64,000 nt of DNA from an uncultured Dorea sp. (GCA_910584095.1 CAJTYU010000011.1:27488-91487); one strand, 5' to 3'. Counted from the stretch's first letter, positions 1-9,193 are shown. Made by a program: numbers and translations. Notes: a model not told the origin generated them from the sequence alone.

Positions 1-852
1 AGAAAACGTAACAAAACGGGCGTCTGCCGGGAGACTGACAGACTCCGCATAGCGAGAGCCGCCCTGCACATGTGGGAGGAACCATGTATATCCGGGAAAG
101 AAGGCTCCGGAACGGTATTTTTCACCGGCTGTAATTTAAGGTGCGTCTACTGCCAGAACTATGAACTCTCCCAAAGCAGAACCGGGAAAGAAATTACAGA
201 GTCCCGGCTGGCAGAGATCTTTCTGGAACTTCAGGACAAAGGGGCAAATAACATCAATCTGGTAACGCCCACACATTTCGTCCCGCAGATCGTCCGGGCG
301 CTTCAGTCTGCAAAATCGCAGGGACTCTGCATTCCGACGGTGTACAACAGCAGCGGGTATGAGTGTGCGGACTCTCTAAAAAGGCTGGAGGGGCTGGCGG
401 ACATCTATCTTCCTGACTTTAAATACTGGAATAGCGAAACGGCCGGTCGGTATTCCTCGGCGGCGGATTATCCAGTCTTTGCGAGAAAAGCTGTGGAAGA
501 AATGGTACGCCAAACCGGAACGCCGGCCTTTGACGAGAAAGGCATGATGACAAAGGGCGTAATCGTACGCCACCTTTTGCTTCCGGGAAAGCTGTCTGAG
601 GCAAAAGAAATCGTTAAATACCTGTATGGGACCTATGGCGGCAGGATTTATATGAGCCTTATGAATCAGTACACGCCCTTGGCCACTCTGGACAGACAAC
701 AGTTTCCGGAACTGGCCCGCCGGGTAACAAAAAGAGAATATGAAAAACTGATCAATTATGCAATAGAACTTGGGGTAGAGCACGCCTTTATACAGGAAGG
801 AGAAACGGCAGAAGAAAGCTTCATTCCGGATTTCACACTGGACGGCGTTTGA
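1..852 (+). CDS. Radical SAM protein, PflA-activase-like (COG1313 type), 5' end outside window
   Basis: Partial gene: the frame is open from base 1, so the ATG at 70 is internal. The residues before it (NKTGVC, then RIARAALHMWEEPCISG) match the N-terminal part usual for PflA-like COG1313 proteins. The radical SAM cluster motif CNLRCVYC (CxxxCxxC, first Cys codon at 130) is present, so the protein should bind a [4Fe-4S] cluster and cleave S-adenosylmethionine. Such proteins are annotated as pyruvate formate-lyase activase-like, but their substrate is generally unknown. No glycyl-radical enzyme lies in the window. It ends in TGA and is followed by a terminator hairpin, so it is the last gene of its transcription unit. 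Family assignment is firm; substrate is unknown. Confidence 0.85.
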   Translation, partial: RKRNKTGVCRETDRLRIARAALHMWEEPCISGKEGSGTVFFTGCNLRCVYCQNYELSQSRTGKEITESRLAEIFLELQDKGANNINLVTPTHFVPQIVRALQSAKSQGLCIPTVYNSSGYECADSLKRLEGLADIYLPDFKYWNSETAGRYSSAADYPVFARKAVEEMVRQTGTPAFDEKGMMTKGVIVRHLLLPGKLSEAKEIVKYLYGTYGGRIYMSLMNQYTPLATLDRQQFPELARRVTKREYEKLINYAIELGVEHAFIQEGETAEESFIPDFTLDGV

Positions 853-888
853 TATTAACGAGATTATAGAATAATCTAATAAGAAACA

Positions 889-934
889 GTCAGGGCGCAG
901 ATCTGTTATATATGGTCTGCACCCTGATTTTTTA
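889..934 (+). terminator. Intrinsic terminator after the radical SAM gene
   Basis: An inverted repeat pairs CAGGGCGCAGA (891-901) with TCTGCACCCTG (916-926), with one internal mismatch, and is followed directly by a run of six T. It lies about 40 bases after the stop codon of the radical SAM gene and before the next plus-strand gene. Confidence 0.8.
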
Positions 935-1092
935 CTGTTCTTTTCCCAAAAATCCTGCCAAAATTATACACCTTCAACAAAATTGCAGAGTGCGCTCTAA
1001 TTTTTCTTGCATTTTCTCATTCCCAGGAGTATGATAAAAAAAGAATTTTAATACTTTATCACACCAAAGTGCCAAGAGGGAGACAACTACAT

Positions 1093-1626
1093 ATGACAGG
1101 AACCAAACTATTAGAGCAGCTGCTTGATTCTTATCAATCCAGCTACGATATAACGAAGCCCTTTGATATCAATGGGGATGTTTATGACGCGTATGCAAGT
1201 TTTAATGTAACCAGTGCCAAATATATCCTTATAAAAAAGGCGGAACTATGGCGGGCTAATTGTTTCGAGCATACGTTTTTTCGTTGTACGGACTGTCTGA
1301 CCACAGAACATCTGGCAGATTTCCGCAGGCACATCACAGACTTTATTGAACCGCAGCTGATCCGGGACAAGAAGAAATATCCGGAAAAAGACCACATGTA
1401 TTCTTATATAACAGGAATTTTTCTCTGCGAAAACAGTCTGCCGGACCACGTAAGAAAAGAAGTGCGATGCTTTCACTACACCAAAAACTACCTGCTCGGC
1501 ATTCGTGGCTACTCTCAGGCGCGCTTGCTGGTATTCGACCTAAAGAACCTGACTATATGCGGAAATGCAGCGGCAAAAGATTTAGTAAAGGGCTATAACA
1601 AGGCCGGGATCCTCCGGCCTGTTTAG
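1093..1626 (+). CDS. Unrecognised 177-aa protein upstream of cstA
   Basis: I do not recognise this protein. The ATG at 1093 was chosen because AGAGGGAG (1075-1082) sits about 10 bases before it; a GTG at 1069 in the same frame lies in front of that site. The predicted product is soluble, with no signal peptide or membrane segment. It is mixed in charge, with a Cys pair in FRCTDC near residue 64 and a conserved-looking C-terminal stretch with LLVFDLKN. It ends 35 bases before the CstA-family transporter and in the same direction, so the two are probably cotranscribed. By position it could be an accessory or regulatory protein for the transporter, but no sequence motif supports a particular function. 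Confidence 0.7.
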   Translation: MTGTKLLEQLLDSYQSSYDITKPFDINGDVYDAYASFNVTSAKYILIKKAELWRANCFEHTFFRCTDCLTTEHLADFRRHITDFIEPQLIRDKKKYPEKDHMYSYITGIFLCENSLPDHVRKEVRCFHYTKNYLLGIRGYSQARLLVFDLKNLTICGNAAAKDLVKGYNKAGILRPV

Positions 1627-1661
1627 CAATAGAAATACAAGAGAATGAGGAGGAATGAACT

Positions 1662-3392
1662 ATGAACAGTATTGCAGTACTCGTTATCGGCATTGCAATC
1701 CTTGCCATTGCCTATGTCACCTATGGCAAATGGCTTGCAGACCAATGGGGAATCGACCCATCAAAAGAAACCCCTTCCCACACAGAGGAAGACGGCGTAG
1801 ACTATGTCCCGGCAAAGGCTCCGGTTCTGATGGGACACCATTTTTCGTCCATCGCAGGAGCTGGTCCGATCAACGGCCCCATTCAAGCGGCGGTATTTGG
1901 CTGGATCCCGGTGCTTTTATGGATTCTGATCGGAGGAATCTTCTTCGGCGCCGTCCATGATTTCGGCGCGTTATTTGCATCCATCCGGAATAAGGGACAG
2001 TCCATCGGCGAGGTTATCGCTACAACCATGGGCGGAAAAGCAAAAAAACTATTTATCATCTTTTCCTACCTGACTTTGATACTGGTAGTAGCCGCATTTG
2101 CATCCATTGTTGCAAATACATTTATGGCTGCCTATGATGAAAATGGCGCTGTAGATCTGGCAGCAAGCGCTTCTAATGCGTCAACCGCCATGATTTCCAT
2201 CATGTTCATCATCATCGCCATTGTATTTGGATTCTTTGTATACCGGAAAAATATGGGGCTCGGCCTCTCTACCATCATCGGAGTTGCAGCTATTATCCTC
2301 TGTATGGCGGTCGGCCTGAACTGGCATCCGATTTACTTAAGCAACACCACATGGATGATTATCGTAGGAATCTATATCACCGTCGCGTCGATAACGCCGG
2401 TTTGGATTCTTCTGCAGCCCAGAGACTATTTAAGCTCATTTTTACTTTACTTTATGATGATTGTTGCCGTTGTGGGCATCATCGGCGGCGGAATCGCAGG
2501 CGGCTCTCAGATGAATATCCCGGCGTTTACAGGCTTCAAGGATACCCTTGCCCCTACCGGGACTTCGCTGGGCTACATGTTCCCGGCCCTGTTCGTAACC
2601 ATTGCCTGCGGAGCCATTTCCGGCTTTCATTCACTGGTTGGCTCCGGAACCACAGCAAAACAGCTGAATAACGAGAAGGACGCACGTCCTATCGCATATG
2701 GCGGTATGCTGATCGAATGTGCGCTGGCTATCATTTCCCTGTGCGCAGTCGGCTATGTCTGGTCTGAGTACGCCGCAGGAGAAACCGTAACGCCTACCGT
2801 CGTATTCGCATCCGGTATTTCTAGAATGGTAAGCTCCATTCCCGGACTTGCAGGAACAGAACAGATCGCATACTCCTTGCTGGTATTAACGGTATCCGCG
2901 TTCTGCCTGACCTCTCTAGATACCGCGACCCGTCTTGCGCGCTATATGTTCCAGGAATTCTGGCTGGAGCCGGGTGAAACCATCGAAGACGCCACAGGAT
3001 ATAAAAAAGTCCTGACAAATCCTCTTGTTTCCACCATCATTACCGTCGTGCTGGGCATCACTCTCGGCCTGACCGGCTACGCAAACGTATGGCCTCTATT
3101 CGGCGCCGCTAACCAGCTCCTCGCCGCATTAGGCCTCCTTGCCGTCGCCACATGGCTTGGCAAAGCCGGGAAGAACAATAAGATGTTCTATCTTCCTATG
3201 GCGTTTATGCTGGTGGTAACCATAACCTCCCTGTGCTTTACGCTGCAGGCGAACTTCTCAGGGATCTCCGCCGGCGGAGAGGGAGTTACATGGTGCGTGA
3301 TCCGCGCGGTCATCGCCCTGCTTCTGATTGTCCTTGCAGTAATTCTGGCAATCGACGGAATCAAAACCATGTCGGGACAGAAGAAAAATTAA
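1662..3392 (+). CDS. cstA: CstA-family carbon starvation transporter
   Basis: Polytopic membrane protein of 576 residues with about 14 to 16 hydrophobic segments. The N-terminal half carries CstA hallmarks such as GHHFSSIAGAGPINGPIQA (about residues 58-76) and AVHDFGALFASIRNKGQSIG. In other bacteria CstA proteins import peptides or pyruvate when carbon is scarce; the substrate here cannot be read from sequence. The start ATG follows a strong GAGGAGG about 7 bases upstream. At 576 residues it is shorter than E. coli CstA (about 700), like many Gram-positive members. It follows the 177-aa gene and ends at a pair of hairpins. No LytS/LytT-type two-component pair, often linked to such carriers, is adjacent. 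Confidence 0.92.
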   Translation: MNSIAVLVIGIAILAIAYVTYGKWLADQWGIDPSKETPSHTEEDGVDYVPAKAPVLMGHHFSSIAGAGPINGPIQAAVFGWIPVLLWILIGGIFFGAVHDFGALFASIRNKGQSIGEVIATTMGGKAKKLFIIFSYLTLILVVAAFASIVANTFMAAYDENGAVDLAASASNASTAMISIMFIIIAIVFGFFVYRKNMGLGLSTIIGVAAIILCMAVGLNWHPIYLSNTTWMIIVGIYITVASITPVWILLQPRDYLSSFLLYFMMIVAVVGIIGGGIAGGSQMNIPAFTGFKDTLAPTGTSLGYMFPALFVTIACGAISGFHSLVGSGTTAKQLNNEKDARPIAYGGMLIECALAIISLCAVGYVWSEYAAGETVTPTVVFASGISRMVSSIPGLAGTEQIAYSLLVLTVSAFCLTSLDTATRLARYMFQEFWLEPGETIEDATGYKKVLTNPLVSTIITVVLGITLGLTGYANVWPLFGAANQLLAALGLLAVATWLGKAGKNNKMFYLPMAFMLVVTITSLCFTLQANFSGISAGGEGVTWCVIRAVIALLLIVLAVILAIDGIKTMSGQKKN

Positions 3393-3461
3393 GGATATCT
3401 TTCTTGCATTTACTATCCGACAGCATAATAATAACGCACAAGTGCGCATCTCCCCAAAGGG

Positions 3462-3500
3462 TTTTATGATAAAGGAAACAAAGTTTCCTTTATCATAAAA
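3462..3500. repeat. Perfect 18-bp inverted repeat after cstA
   Basis: TTTTATGATAAAGGAAAC (3462-3479) is followed by AAA and then its exact reverse complement (3483-3500). It lies between convergent genes and directly abuts the terminator stem at 3499-3545. It is too A+T rich at its base to be a classical terminator, but would form a very long RNA hairpin. Confidence 0.8.
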
Positions 3501-3545
3501 AACTGCCTCTGACAGCCATAACGCAGCCGACAGAGGCAGTTTTTT
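3499..3545. terminator. Bidirectional terminator between cstA and the flavodoxin-like gene
   Basis: AACTGCCTCTG (3501-3511) pairs perfectly with CAGAGGCAGTT (3531-3541). A T run follows on the plus strand and a matching A run precedes it, so it can terminate cstA on the plus strand and the convergent minus-strand gene. Confidence 0.8.
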
Positions 3546-3631
3546 ATATATTCATTTAATCCAGACAGTATCCTTCAGTCCTTCTGCTCCCAGCACCTTC
3601 TCTGCCCATTAATATCCATAACAATCCTTCC

Positions 3632-4249
3632 CTACCGGATAAAATTCGTCCTCTGGACAGGCTCCTTTTCCGGAAGTCCATAGGCCTCTCTGCCAAGAGA
3701 AATACTCTTCATCAGGAACGCCATATTCCTTGCCAAAGTACGCATGGTCTGCAGGCCCTCCAGATCCTCTGAGGCCTCTCCATGCGCTCTTCCATGGATA
3801 TTGTTCCAATACTGGCTGGAAGCCACCGGCATACCGGAAATCGTAAAGAATTTATTCAGCTCGTCAAAGGTAGAAGACAAACCGCTTCTCCTTGCAGCCG
3901 CAACGGCGGCTCCTACCTTCATCGTCTTATCAAAAGGCGTGCTGTAAAACAGACGGGTCAGGAATGCGGTCAACGTCGCGTTTGCCGACGCATAATATAC
4001 CGGACTTCCCACCACCAATCCGTCGCACGCCTCAAACTTCGGCGCAGCCTCATTTACCATATCCTCAAATACGCATTTTCCCTTTTTCATACAGCCTCCG
4101 CAGCCGATGCAGCCCCGGATGTCCTGACTGCCGATATGCAGGATCTCCGTCCTGATCCCTTCCTCTTCAAAAATCTTCTCCATCTCATGAAGCGCAATAT
4201 AAGTATTGCCCTTCGCCTGAGGACTTCCGTTAATCATCAATACTTTCAT
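3632..4249 (-). CDS. Flavodoxin-fold NAD(P)H-dependent oxidoreductase with Cys cluster
   Basis: A 205-residue protein starting MKVLMINGSPQAKGNTYIAL, the FMN phosphate-binding loop (GSPxxxGNT) of NADPH-dependent FMN reductases and iron-sulfur flavoproteins. A Cys-rich stretch near residue 47 (GCIGCGGCMKKGKC) is typical of the multimeric flavodoxin WrbA/Isf-like group. VVGSPVYYASANATLTAF (about residues 79-96) is the second flavin-contacting loop. Expected to be a cytoplasmic FMN enzyme reducing quinones, nitro compounds or other acceptors; the physiological substrate is unknown. AAAGGTGATG provides the ribosome binding site before the ATG. Monocistronic: convergent with cstA and separated by about 280 bases from the upstream AbiEi-like gene. 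Confidence 0.85.
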   Translation of the reverse strand: MKVLMINGSPQAKGNTYIALHEMEKIFEEEGIRTEILHIGSQDIRGCIGCGGCMKKGKCVFEDMVNEAAPKFEACDGLVVGSPVYYASANATLTAFLTRLFYSTPFDKTMKVGAAVAAARRSGLSSTFDELNKFFTISGMPVASSQYWNNIHGRAHGEASEDLEGLQTMRTLARNMAFLMKSISLGREAYGLPEKEPVQRTNFIR

Positions 4250-4447
4250 ATTATTTCATCACCTTTCGTTCTCTCTGCCCGGTTACCCGGAACCTCTCTT
4301 AATATCTCCTGTTCCAAAATATTCCAGAACAATCATAGCATAATTTAACCCTATTTTCCAGAGTCATAGACACTTGAACCAGTCCCGGATATCCGTGAAG
4401 GCATGGCTGCTTTACACTTTACTCTAAGGGAACAAACGTTATAGTGC

Positions 4448-4469
4448 ATATACACTATGTATATACACT
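4448..4469. repeat. Direct repeat with dyad, upstream of the flavodoxin-like gene
   Basis: ATATACACT occurs twice with a 13-base period (4448-4456 and 4461-4469), and the first copy is part of a near-palindrome AGTGCATATACACT. It lies about 200 bases upstream of the flavodoxin-like gene start. It could be an operator for a dimeric regulator, but no other evidence supports this. The rest of 4250-4531 shows nothing I can name. Confidence 0.35.
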
Positions 4470-4531
4470 GTTCCATATTTTAAAGAATACGCCGCAATTC
4501 CAGTTAACATTCACTTTGCAGATGGAAAAAC

Positions 4532-5128
4532 TTACACATACTGTTTTACTATGTTCAAAAGCCGGAGCGTTTTCGCATATTGAAGCAGCTTTTCTCCCGC
4601 CGCATCCCGTTTTCGATAGCATTCCAGCACATAAGCAAAGAGATCTTCCCCGATCTCTTTCCGAAACCGGATACAATCGCACACACTTCTCTCAACGTCA
4701 TAAATCCGGTAACTCCCAAATTCCGTCTTTACAATATCCTGATACGCCCCAAAGGTACGCTCCGAATAATAATGCCTTGCTATAGGAAAATTCATACCGA
4801 TCCTTCTCCTATCGCTCCGTCTGGTGGCTATCGACAATTTCTCCGGTTCCTGATCAATCAGTCCCAGATAAAAGCAGGCGCTGTCCGCGCAGATCACAGC
4901 CTCCGGATCGGAAAAGCATACCTCGATTGCCTTATAATCCCCGGGCTTTGCACCCGGAAAACACTGAAACCAGTAATGGCCGTGACACACCCTCTCCAGC
5001 ATCTCGATCTCAGCAAATACACCGATCTGCCGGTTTGTGATCCCTTCCGCCAGCAGTTCCTCCGTACTAATATATCCGTTATATTTTCTCGATAGTTTTT
5101 CAATCTTAATAACCGTTTCTCTCAGCAT
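4532..5128 (-). CDS. AbiEi-family (type IV antitoxin-like) protein without an adjacent toxin
   Basis: A 198-residue protein. Its N-terminal 50 residues (ISTEELLAEGITNRQIG, then LERVCHGHYW) match the winged-helix domain of AbiEi-type antitoxins and related abortive-infection transcriptional regulators. The remainder (VCFSDPEAVICADSACFYLGL, DVERSVCDCIRFR) matches the conserved central block of that family. Type IV antitoxins normally sit next to an AbiEii nucleotidyltransferase toxin. The downstream gene here is a flavodoxin and the upstream one a small unknown protein, so no partner is present. The ribosome binding site is weak (CCGGGG). It may be a solitary regulator rather than half of a toxin-antitoxin pair. 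Family call is likely; biological role unknown. Confidence 0.75.
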   Translation of the reverse strand: MLRETVIKIEKLSRKYNGYISTEELLAEGITNRQIGVFAEIEMLERVCHGHYWFQCFPGAKPGDYKAIEVCFSDPEAVICADSACFYLGLIDQEPEKLSIATRRSDRRRIGMNFPIARHYYSERTFGAYQDIVKTEFGSYRIYDVERSVCDCIRFRKEIGEDLFAYVLECYRKRDAAGEKLLQYAKTLRLLNIVKQYV

Positions 5129-5284
5129 AATACCCCGGTACTTCTCCTATCTGAATGCAAAAACCCTGTAAAGAGACTTTATTTCTCACTATTTGGCATT
5201 AAAATGCAGATATAACATTTTTTCTTACACAGATTTTAACTCTTTTTCCTCCAAACTGTCAGATACTATTTCCTCTCCGCATCC

Positions 5285-5755
5285 TTAACACATCACAACA
5301 ATTTTCTCAGGCGTTGTCTGCGGAGGAATACTTCTAGTCGTCGCCGTATAATAGACCAACAGCGTCCTTTCCCCAAGACCGCAGGTAAACGTCTGTCCGT
5401 TTAACGTACGCACCACCGTATTTCTTCCTACATTTAGCTGGAGAGACTGATCCCCCGCCACCAAATTGCTGTCAAAATAGTTCAGCGCAATCTGCTCGTT
5501 CCTTCCAAGAACCGTAATCAGCACAGCGTTATACTGAGGTGGGAAAATTAGCGGCACCGGAAGCGTGCTGTCATAGAAGGCCGCAATCCGCATCCCGCGC
5601 CTGAGCAGTCTGCCATTTACTACAAGCGTATCTGGCGTAAGAAAGAAATTTACCGTCCCGTCATTCGTACGAAGCGCAATCATCTGGTTACAACAGTCAT
5701 TTCCTGAGATATTCATAATGACGCCTGTAACCGGAACTAAATCTGAATAATTCAT
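5285..5755 (-). CDS. Unrecognised 156-aa beta-rich protein
   Basis: I do not recognise this protein. It has no signal peptide or membrane segment and looks beta-rich. The start contains VTGVIMNISGNDCCNQMIAL, and the middle has FFLTPDTLVVNGRLLRRGM, a pattern that resembles OB-fold or copper-amine-oxidase-N-like strands. There is a run of proline and hydrophobic residues (PVPLIFPPQY). A second beta-rich block follows, and the protein ends VVMC. The ribosome binding site (GCGGTGG) is modest. It stands between the AbiEi-like gene and a GNAT-type gene, all on the minus strand but with gaps above 100 bases. Coding potential is supported by length and continuity only. Confidence 0.6.
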   Translation of the reverse strand: MNYSDLVPVTGVIMNISGNDCCNQMIALRTNDGTVNFFLTPDTLVVNGRLLRRGMRIAAFYDSTLPVPLIFPPQYNAVLITVLGRNEQIALNYFDSNLVAGDQSLQLNVGRNTVVRTLNGQTFTCGLGERTLLVYYTATTRSIPPQTTPEKIVVMC

Positions 5756-5859
5756 ATATCCACCGCCGCGGCAGAAACTACTGCCGCAAAATCCTTTTTC
5801 TTATAGCTTATGTCGGGCAAGGCAGAACTGTTCATTCCTTTTTGATTCTTCCCACTGCT

Positions 5860-6669
5860 TTACAAATCTTTGCCGGCATATCCTTCAATACCCGAATGAG
5901 AACCGGAGGCCGTCCATTCATAAACGGTATATTCATGGTCGATATGGTATCCCAGCTTTTCGGCCAGCGCCGCCGACCGCCTGTTATGAGCGTCCCAGCT
6001 TGGATACCAGCCGCGCTCCAGACATTCCAAGATCAGCTTCGCTCCGCATATACTGGCAAAGCCTCTTCTCCTACAGTCTTCTCTCGTATCTATCTCGACC
6101 TCGATGCCTCCGCTATACCCGGAGTAAGAGGACGCCCCGGATACCGGTTCCCCTTCCTTCATCATCACAACTCCCAGACCGTATTTTTGAAAAGCGGCGT
6201 AATCCGCATACTGCGCCGCCCAGTCCCTGCACCAGTCCGTTTCCCGCAGCCGCCAAAACAGCGGCTCGTCAATCATTTTCAAGGTATATCCCTCAGGCAG
6301 TTTATCCGTCATTCCATGCAGCCTTTCTCTGTCAAATACATCCGGTTCCTTCTTTACCGCATAGCGAACGGTTTTCTTCACCTGATCTCCAAAACACGAC
6401 TCAATCATCTCCCCCCAGTGCTCATCCCCCGGAACCAGAATCCGAAAATCCTTCCCAAAATACTCCGTCTCATACAAAATAATCTCCTTTTTAGGCTTTC
6501 CTGCAAAGAAATGAAAATCCCCCAGCACCGCAGACGCAGACGCCGGATTTTTCGGTGAATCCCCATAGACCTTCCCCATCACGCCCTGCAGGCATGACCA
6601 AATCATCGTCTCCTGCCAGCCGCCAAACAGCGCCTCCGCCTCCTTCGGTTCCTTCAGTTCAATTATCAT
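5860..6669 (-). CDS. GNAT-superfamily acetyltransferase (GNAT_acetyltran type)
   Basis: A 269-residue protein when started at 6669, where GGAGGAGGAAGC immediately precedes the ATG; an ATG 22 codons upstream lacks such a site. The C-terminal 100 residues contain the acetyl-CoA binding segment CRRRGFASICGAKLILECL (R-R-G-x-A/G pattern), followed by WDAHNRRSAALAEKLGY, as in GNAT N-acetyltransferases. The N-terminal half (FGGWQETMIWSCLQGVMG) resembles the PF12746 group, which includes zwittermicin A resistance-like proteins. Expected to transfer acetyl groups to a small molecule or peptide amine; substrate unknown. It is downstream of and codirectional with the ABC permease gene, about 86 bases after it. 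Confidence 0.8.
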   Translation of the reverse strand: MIIELKEPKEAEALFGGWQETMIWSCLQGVMGKVYGDSPKNPASASAVLGDFHFFAGKPKKEIILYETEYFGKDFRILVPGDEHWGEMIESCFGDQVKKTVRYAVKKEPDVFDRERLHGMTDKLPEGYTLKMIDEPLFWRLRETDWCRDWAAQYADYAAFQKYGLGVVMMKEGEPVSGASSYSGYSGGIEVEIDTREDCRRRGFASICGAKLILECLERGWYPSWDAHNRRSAALAEKLGYHIDHEYTVYEWTASGSHSGIEGYAGKDL

Positions 6670-6755
6670 GCTTCCTCCTCCATGAAATGAATCTATGGGA
6701 AGTATACCACAATCAAACTTTTCAGTAAACTGCATCCGAAAGGAAACCGTCTCCT

Positions 6756-9188
6756 CTACACATCCTGATTATAACGGCTTGGAGCAATCCCCTTTAAACT
6801 AAGTCCGGAAATCAGCAGCGGAATCAGCAGCAGACCTGCGGCAAACAGAAGGCTTGGAACTAACGGGAACCGGTACTCCATGTAATCCGTATGGATAATC
6901 TCCTGAAATACAGAAACCGTTCCATACCCTGCGGCGCTTCCAACCGCCAGCGTAACCGCCATTGACGGAAGCAGGAACAGAATATTCTCGCAAAACAGCA
7001 TGTTCCTGATCTGTTTTACCTCCATTCCGACAGCTTCCAGCATCGAAAGCTCCCGCTTCCTCGCAGCAGTATTTCCAATCATCATATTGATTAGATTCAG
7101 CACGCCAAATAAGATCACAAAAGCAGAAATTCCATAAATCTGTATTTTAATCTTCCGGATATTTACCGAATCGTCTATCATCTGCTCCCGCAGCGTCTCA
7201 AGCGAAAGATCTTGGTACGGTCCGAGCACAGAGAGGAGTTCTTCCTCGGTCTGGTCTCCGTATTTCTCATAATCCTCCGTCGATACATAGAAGGAAACGG
7301 CAGTATTCATACTGCCCCACAGCTTTTCCATGGTCCGGTCCGCCATAGCGATATCATATCCTCCCTCCGAAGAGTTCTTTTCGGAAACGACCCCGGCGAT
7401 TGGAAGCTTCGCCTCATGCTCCTCTCCATCAAACCAGCGCAGGGTAATCGAATCCCCGGCCCGGAAAGTCACTCCGTTGATCTGAGACAAAAAATCCGCG
7501 CCGGTAATCAGAACGCCGTCCGTTTCACACAGGTACTCATAATCTGTATTCTCATCTGCTTCCATCACATAGAAATCCTCCGATTCCTCCGTCAAACGGT
7601 AAAAGCCTTGCTGCCACGAAGCGCCCTGATACTCCACATTCCCAAATACCGCCTGCTCTGTTTTCACAGACTCCACATGTGGGATCTCTTTAATCTTTTC
7701 TGCCAATTCCCCACTCAAATGCCCGGTAAGCTGCATATCCGTCGGACCGTAAGGAAGCGGATCGTGGGGGTTGTACCGATAGGATACCACATACTCTGCA
7801 TTTGCAAATATGCCGGTTCTTGAAAATGCCTCCTCATCCCACGCGTACAGATAAGTAGCTGCGATCATAAACACAATTCCCCCAAAGGAAACAGACATAG
7901 TCATAAGCCCCCGCTTCTTTCTGCCGCTTCCCTGCCCGATCTGAGCCATCACAAACGGAGTCAGCCTTTTACGCGCTCTCTCTTCCTCCTGTTCTCTCCG
8001 TTTTTTTGCCTTTCTATCCTTTCTTCCGCTTCTTTCGCCCATGTCCTCCCATCCTTCCTCACAGGAAACCTTCGACGCCTCGATCGGCGAAACCCTTGAC
8101 GCAAGAACCGCCGGCCTGCTGACCGAAATCTGTACCATAACAATTCCAAATATCCCGGTCGCAGCCGCTGTAAGCAGATAATTTCCAAAACTCCATCCTT
8201 CCGGCTCCAGAACATATGCGATCCCGCCGCCAAGAACCAGAGCCGCCGGAACGGAAACCGCGCACAGCCAGAAACCTTCCCTGCGCACCATTTTCCGGAT
8301 CTGCCTCTCCGTCATGCCGATCGTCAAAAGCTGTCCGATCTGCCGGGTGCGCGAGGTAACAGACAGATAAAAGATCGTATAGATCACGATCCCTGCGGCA
8401 GCCAGAATAAAAGCCGATACAATAAGCATTACTTGAAAAATGGGATTGTCCTCCCGCAGCGACTCTTCAAACCGGCTGTTGATATTGACATCCGACCGTT
8501 TCACTCCGTAATCCGCCGCCAGATCATAAACCGCCGTCTCAAAAATAGAAGACTCCATTCCGGAAGCATCCGCGATCCGGATAAGAGCCGCATACGGACG
8601 ATCTCCCATAGACCGGCTTTTATCCGCATACTCTCTGGACACGTAAACCGGATACACCGACCTCTCCTGCCGCCTGTCGGTATAACCGCAGATCACAAAA
8701 TCTTCCGTCCCTTCCCCTGTGTTTAAAGACAGTACCTGCCCAATCCTGCATTCCCGCCCCAGACGCTCCATAAATCCCTGGTCCACTGCGATCTCGTGAT
8801 ACTGCTCCGGTTCTTTTCCCTCTGCCGGAACATAGGTCTGTATCCCTTCATTCTGGCTCTTCTGGTAGGTAAAGGCGTATTTTATCCCGCCCTGCTCATA
8901 TTCTTCCCCAAATCCCTTATAAGGCAGCGCCAGCTCTACCCTTTCATCCTGCGAAAGTTTCTCCAATCCCTGTTCCGGCATATCCAGAAACATCGCCTGC
9001 TGCATACGCCCCAAGGTCCTCCCTTCCATCGTCTCGGTTTCCTGCAGAAACAATGTAACAGCCATAATAAATGTCAGAGAAAGCGCAATGGTCACCATAG
9101 AAAAAAATGTATACAGTCTCTTCCCCTCCAGATTGCTCTTCGCAATGCGGTAAATAATCCCGCCGTTATTATTTGCCTCCAGATTCAT
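6756..9188 (-). CDS. FtsX-type ABC transporter permease, 810 aa
   Basis: Integral membrane protein with one N-terminal helix, a large extracellular region, three helices (about residues 250-360), a second large extracellular domain and three C-terminal helices. This is the duplicated FtsX/MacB layout. A highly charged cytoplasmic linker lies near residue 400. The start at ATG 9188 follows AGGTGATC; a GTG at 9197 would overlap the ATPase stop codon by 4 bases. The ATPase gene is directly upstream, so the two form one transporter. In Bacillota such pairs next to a two-component system commonly handle antimicrobial peptides or envelope lipids. That role is inference from context; no substrate-specific motif was identified. 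Confidence 0.88.
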   Translation of the reverse strand: MNLEANNNGGIIYRIAKSNLEGKRLYTFFSMVTIALSLTFIMAVTLFLQETETMEGRTLGRMQQAMFLDMPEQGLEKLSQDERVELALPYKGFGEEYEQGGIKYAFTYQKSQNEGIQTYVPAEGKEPEQYHEIAVDQGFMERLGRECRIGQVLSLNTGEGTEDFVICGYTDRRQERSVYPVYVSREYADKSRSMGDRPYAALIRIADASGMESSIFETAVYDLAADYGVKRSDVNINSRFEESLREDNPIFQVMLIVSAFILAAAGIVIYTIFYLSVTSRTRQIGQLLTIGMTERQIRKMVRREGFWLCAVSVPAALVLGGGIAYVLEPEGWSFGNYLLTAAATGIFGIVMVQISVSRPAVLASRVSPIEASKVSCEEGWEDMGERSGRKDRKAKKRREQEEERARKRLTPFVMAQIGQGSGRKKRGLMTMSVSFGGIVFMIAATYLYAWDEEAFSRTGIFANAEYVVSYRYNPHDPLPYGPTDMQLTGHLSGELAEKIKEIPHVESVKTEQAVFGNVEYQGASWQQGFYRLTEESEDFYVMEADENTDYEYLCETDGVLITGADFLSQINGVTFRAGDSITLRWFDGEEHEAKLPIAGVVSEKNSSEGGYDIAMADRTMEKLWGSMNTAVSFYVSTEDYEKYGDQTEEELLSVLGPYQDLSLETLREQMIDDSVNIRKIKIQIYGISAFVILFGVLNLINMMIGNTAARKRELSMLEAVGMEVKQIRNMLFCENILFLLPSMAVTLAVGSAAGYGTVSVFQEIIHTDYMEYRFPLVPSLLFAAGLLLIPLLISGLSLKGIAPSRYNQDV

Positions 9189-9193
9189 GCCGA

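Noticed and set aside
1655..1960. 101-codon frame beginning just before cstA
   Set aside because: Overlaps the cstA start in another frame; the strong ribosome binding site and CstA motifs support cstA only.
4444..4785. Plus-strand open frame of 113 codons before and within the AbiEi-like gene
   Set aside because: No ribosome binding site or recognisable sequence; overlaps the better supported minus-strand AbiEi-like gene.
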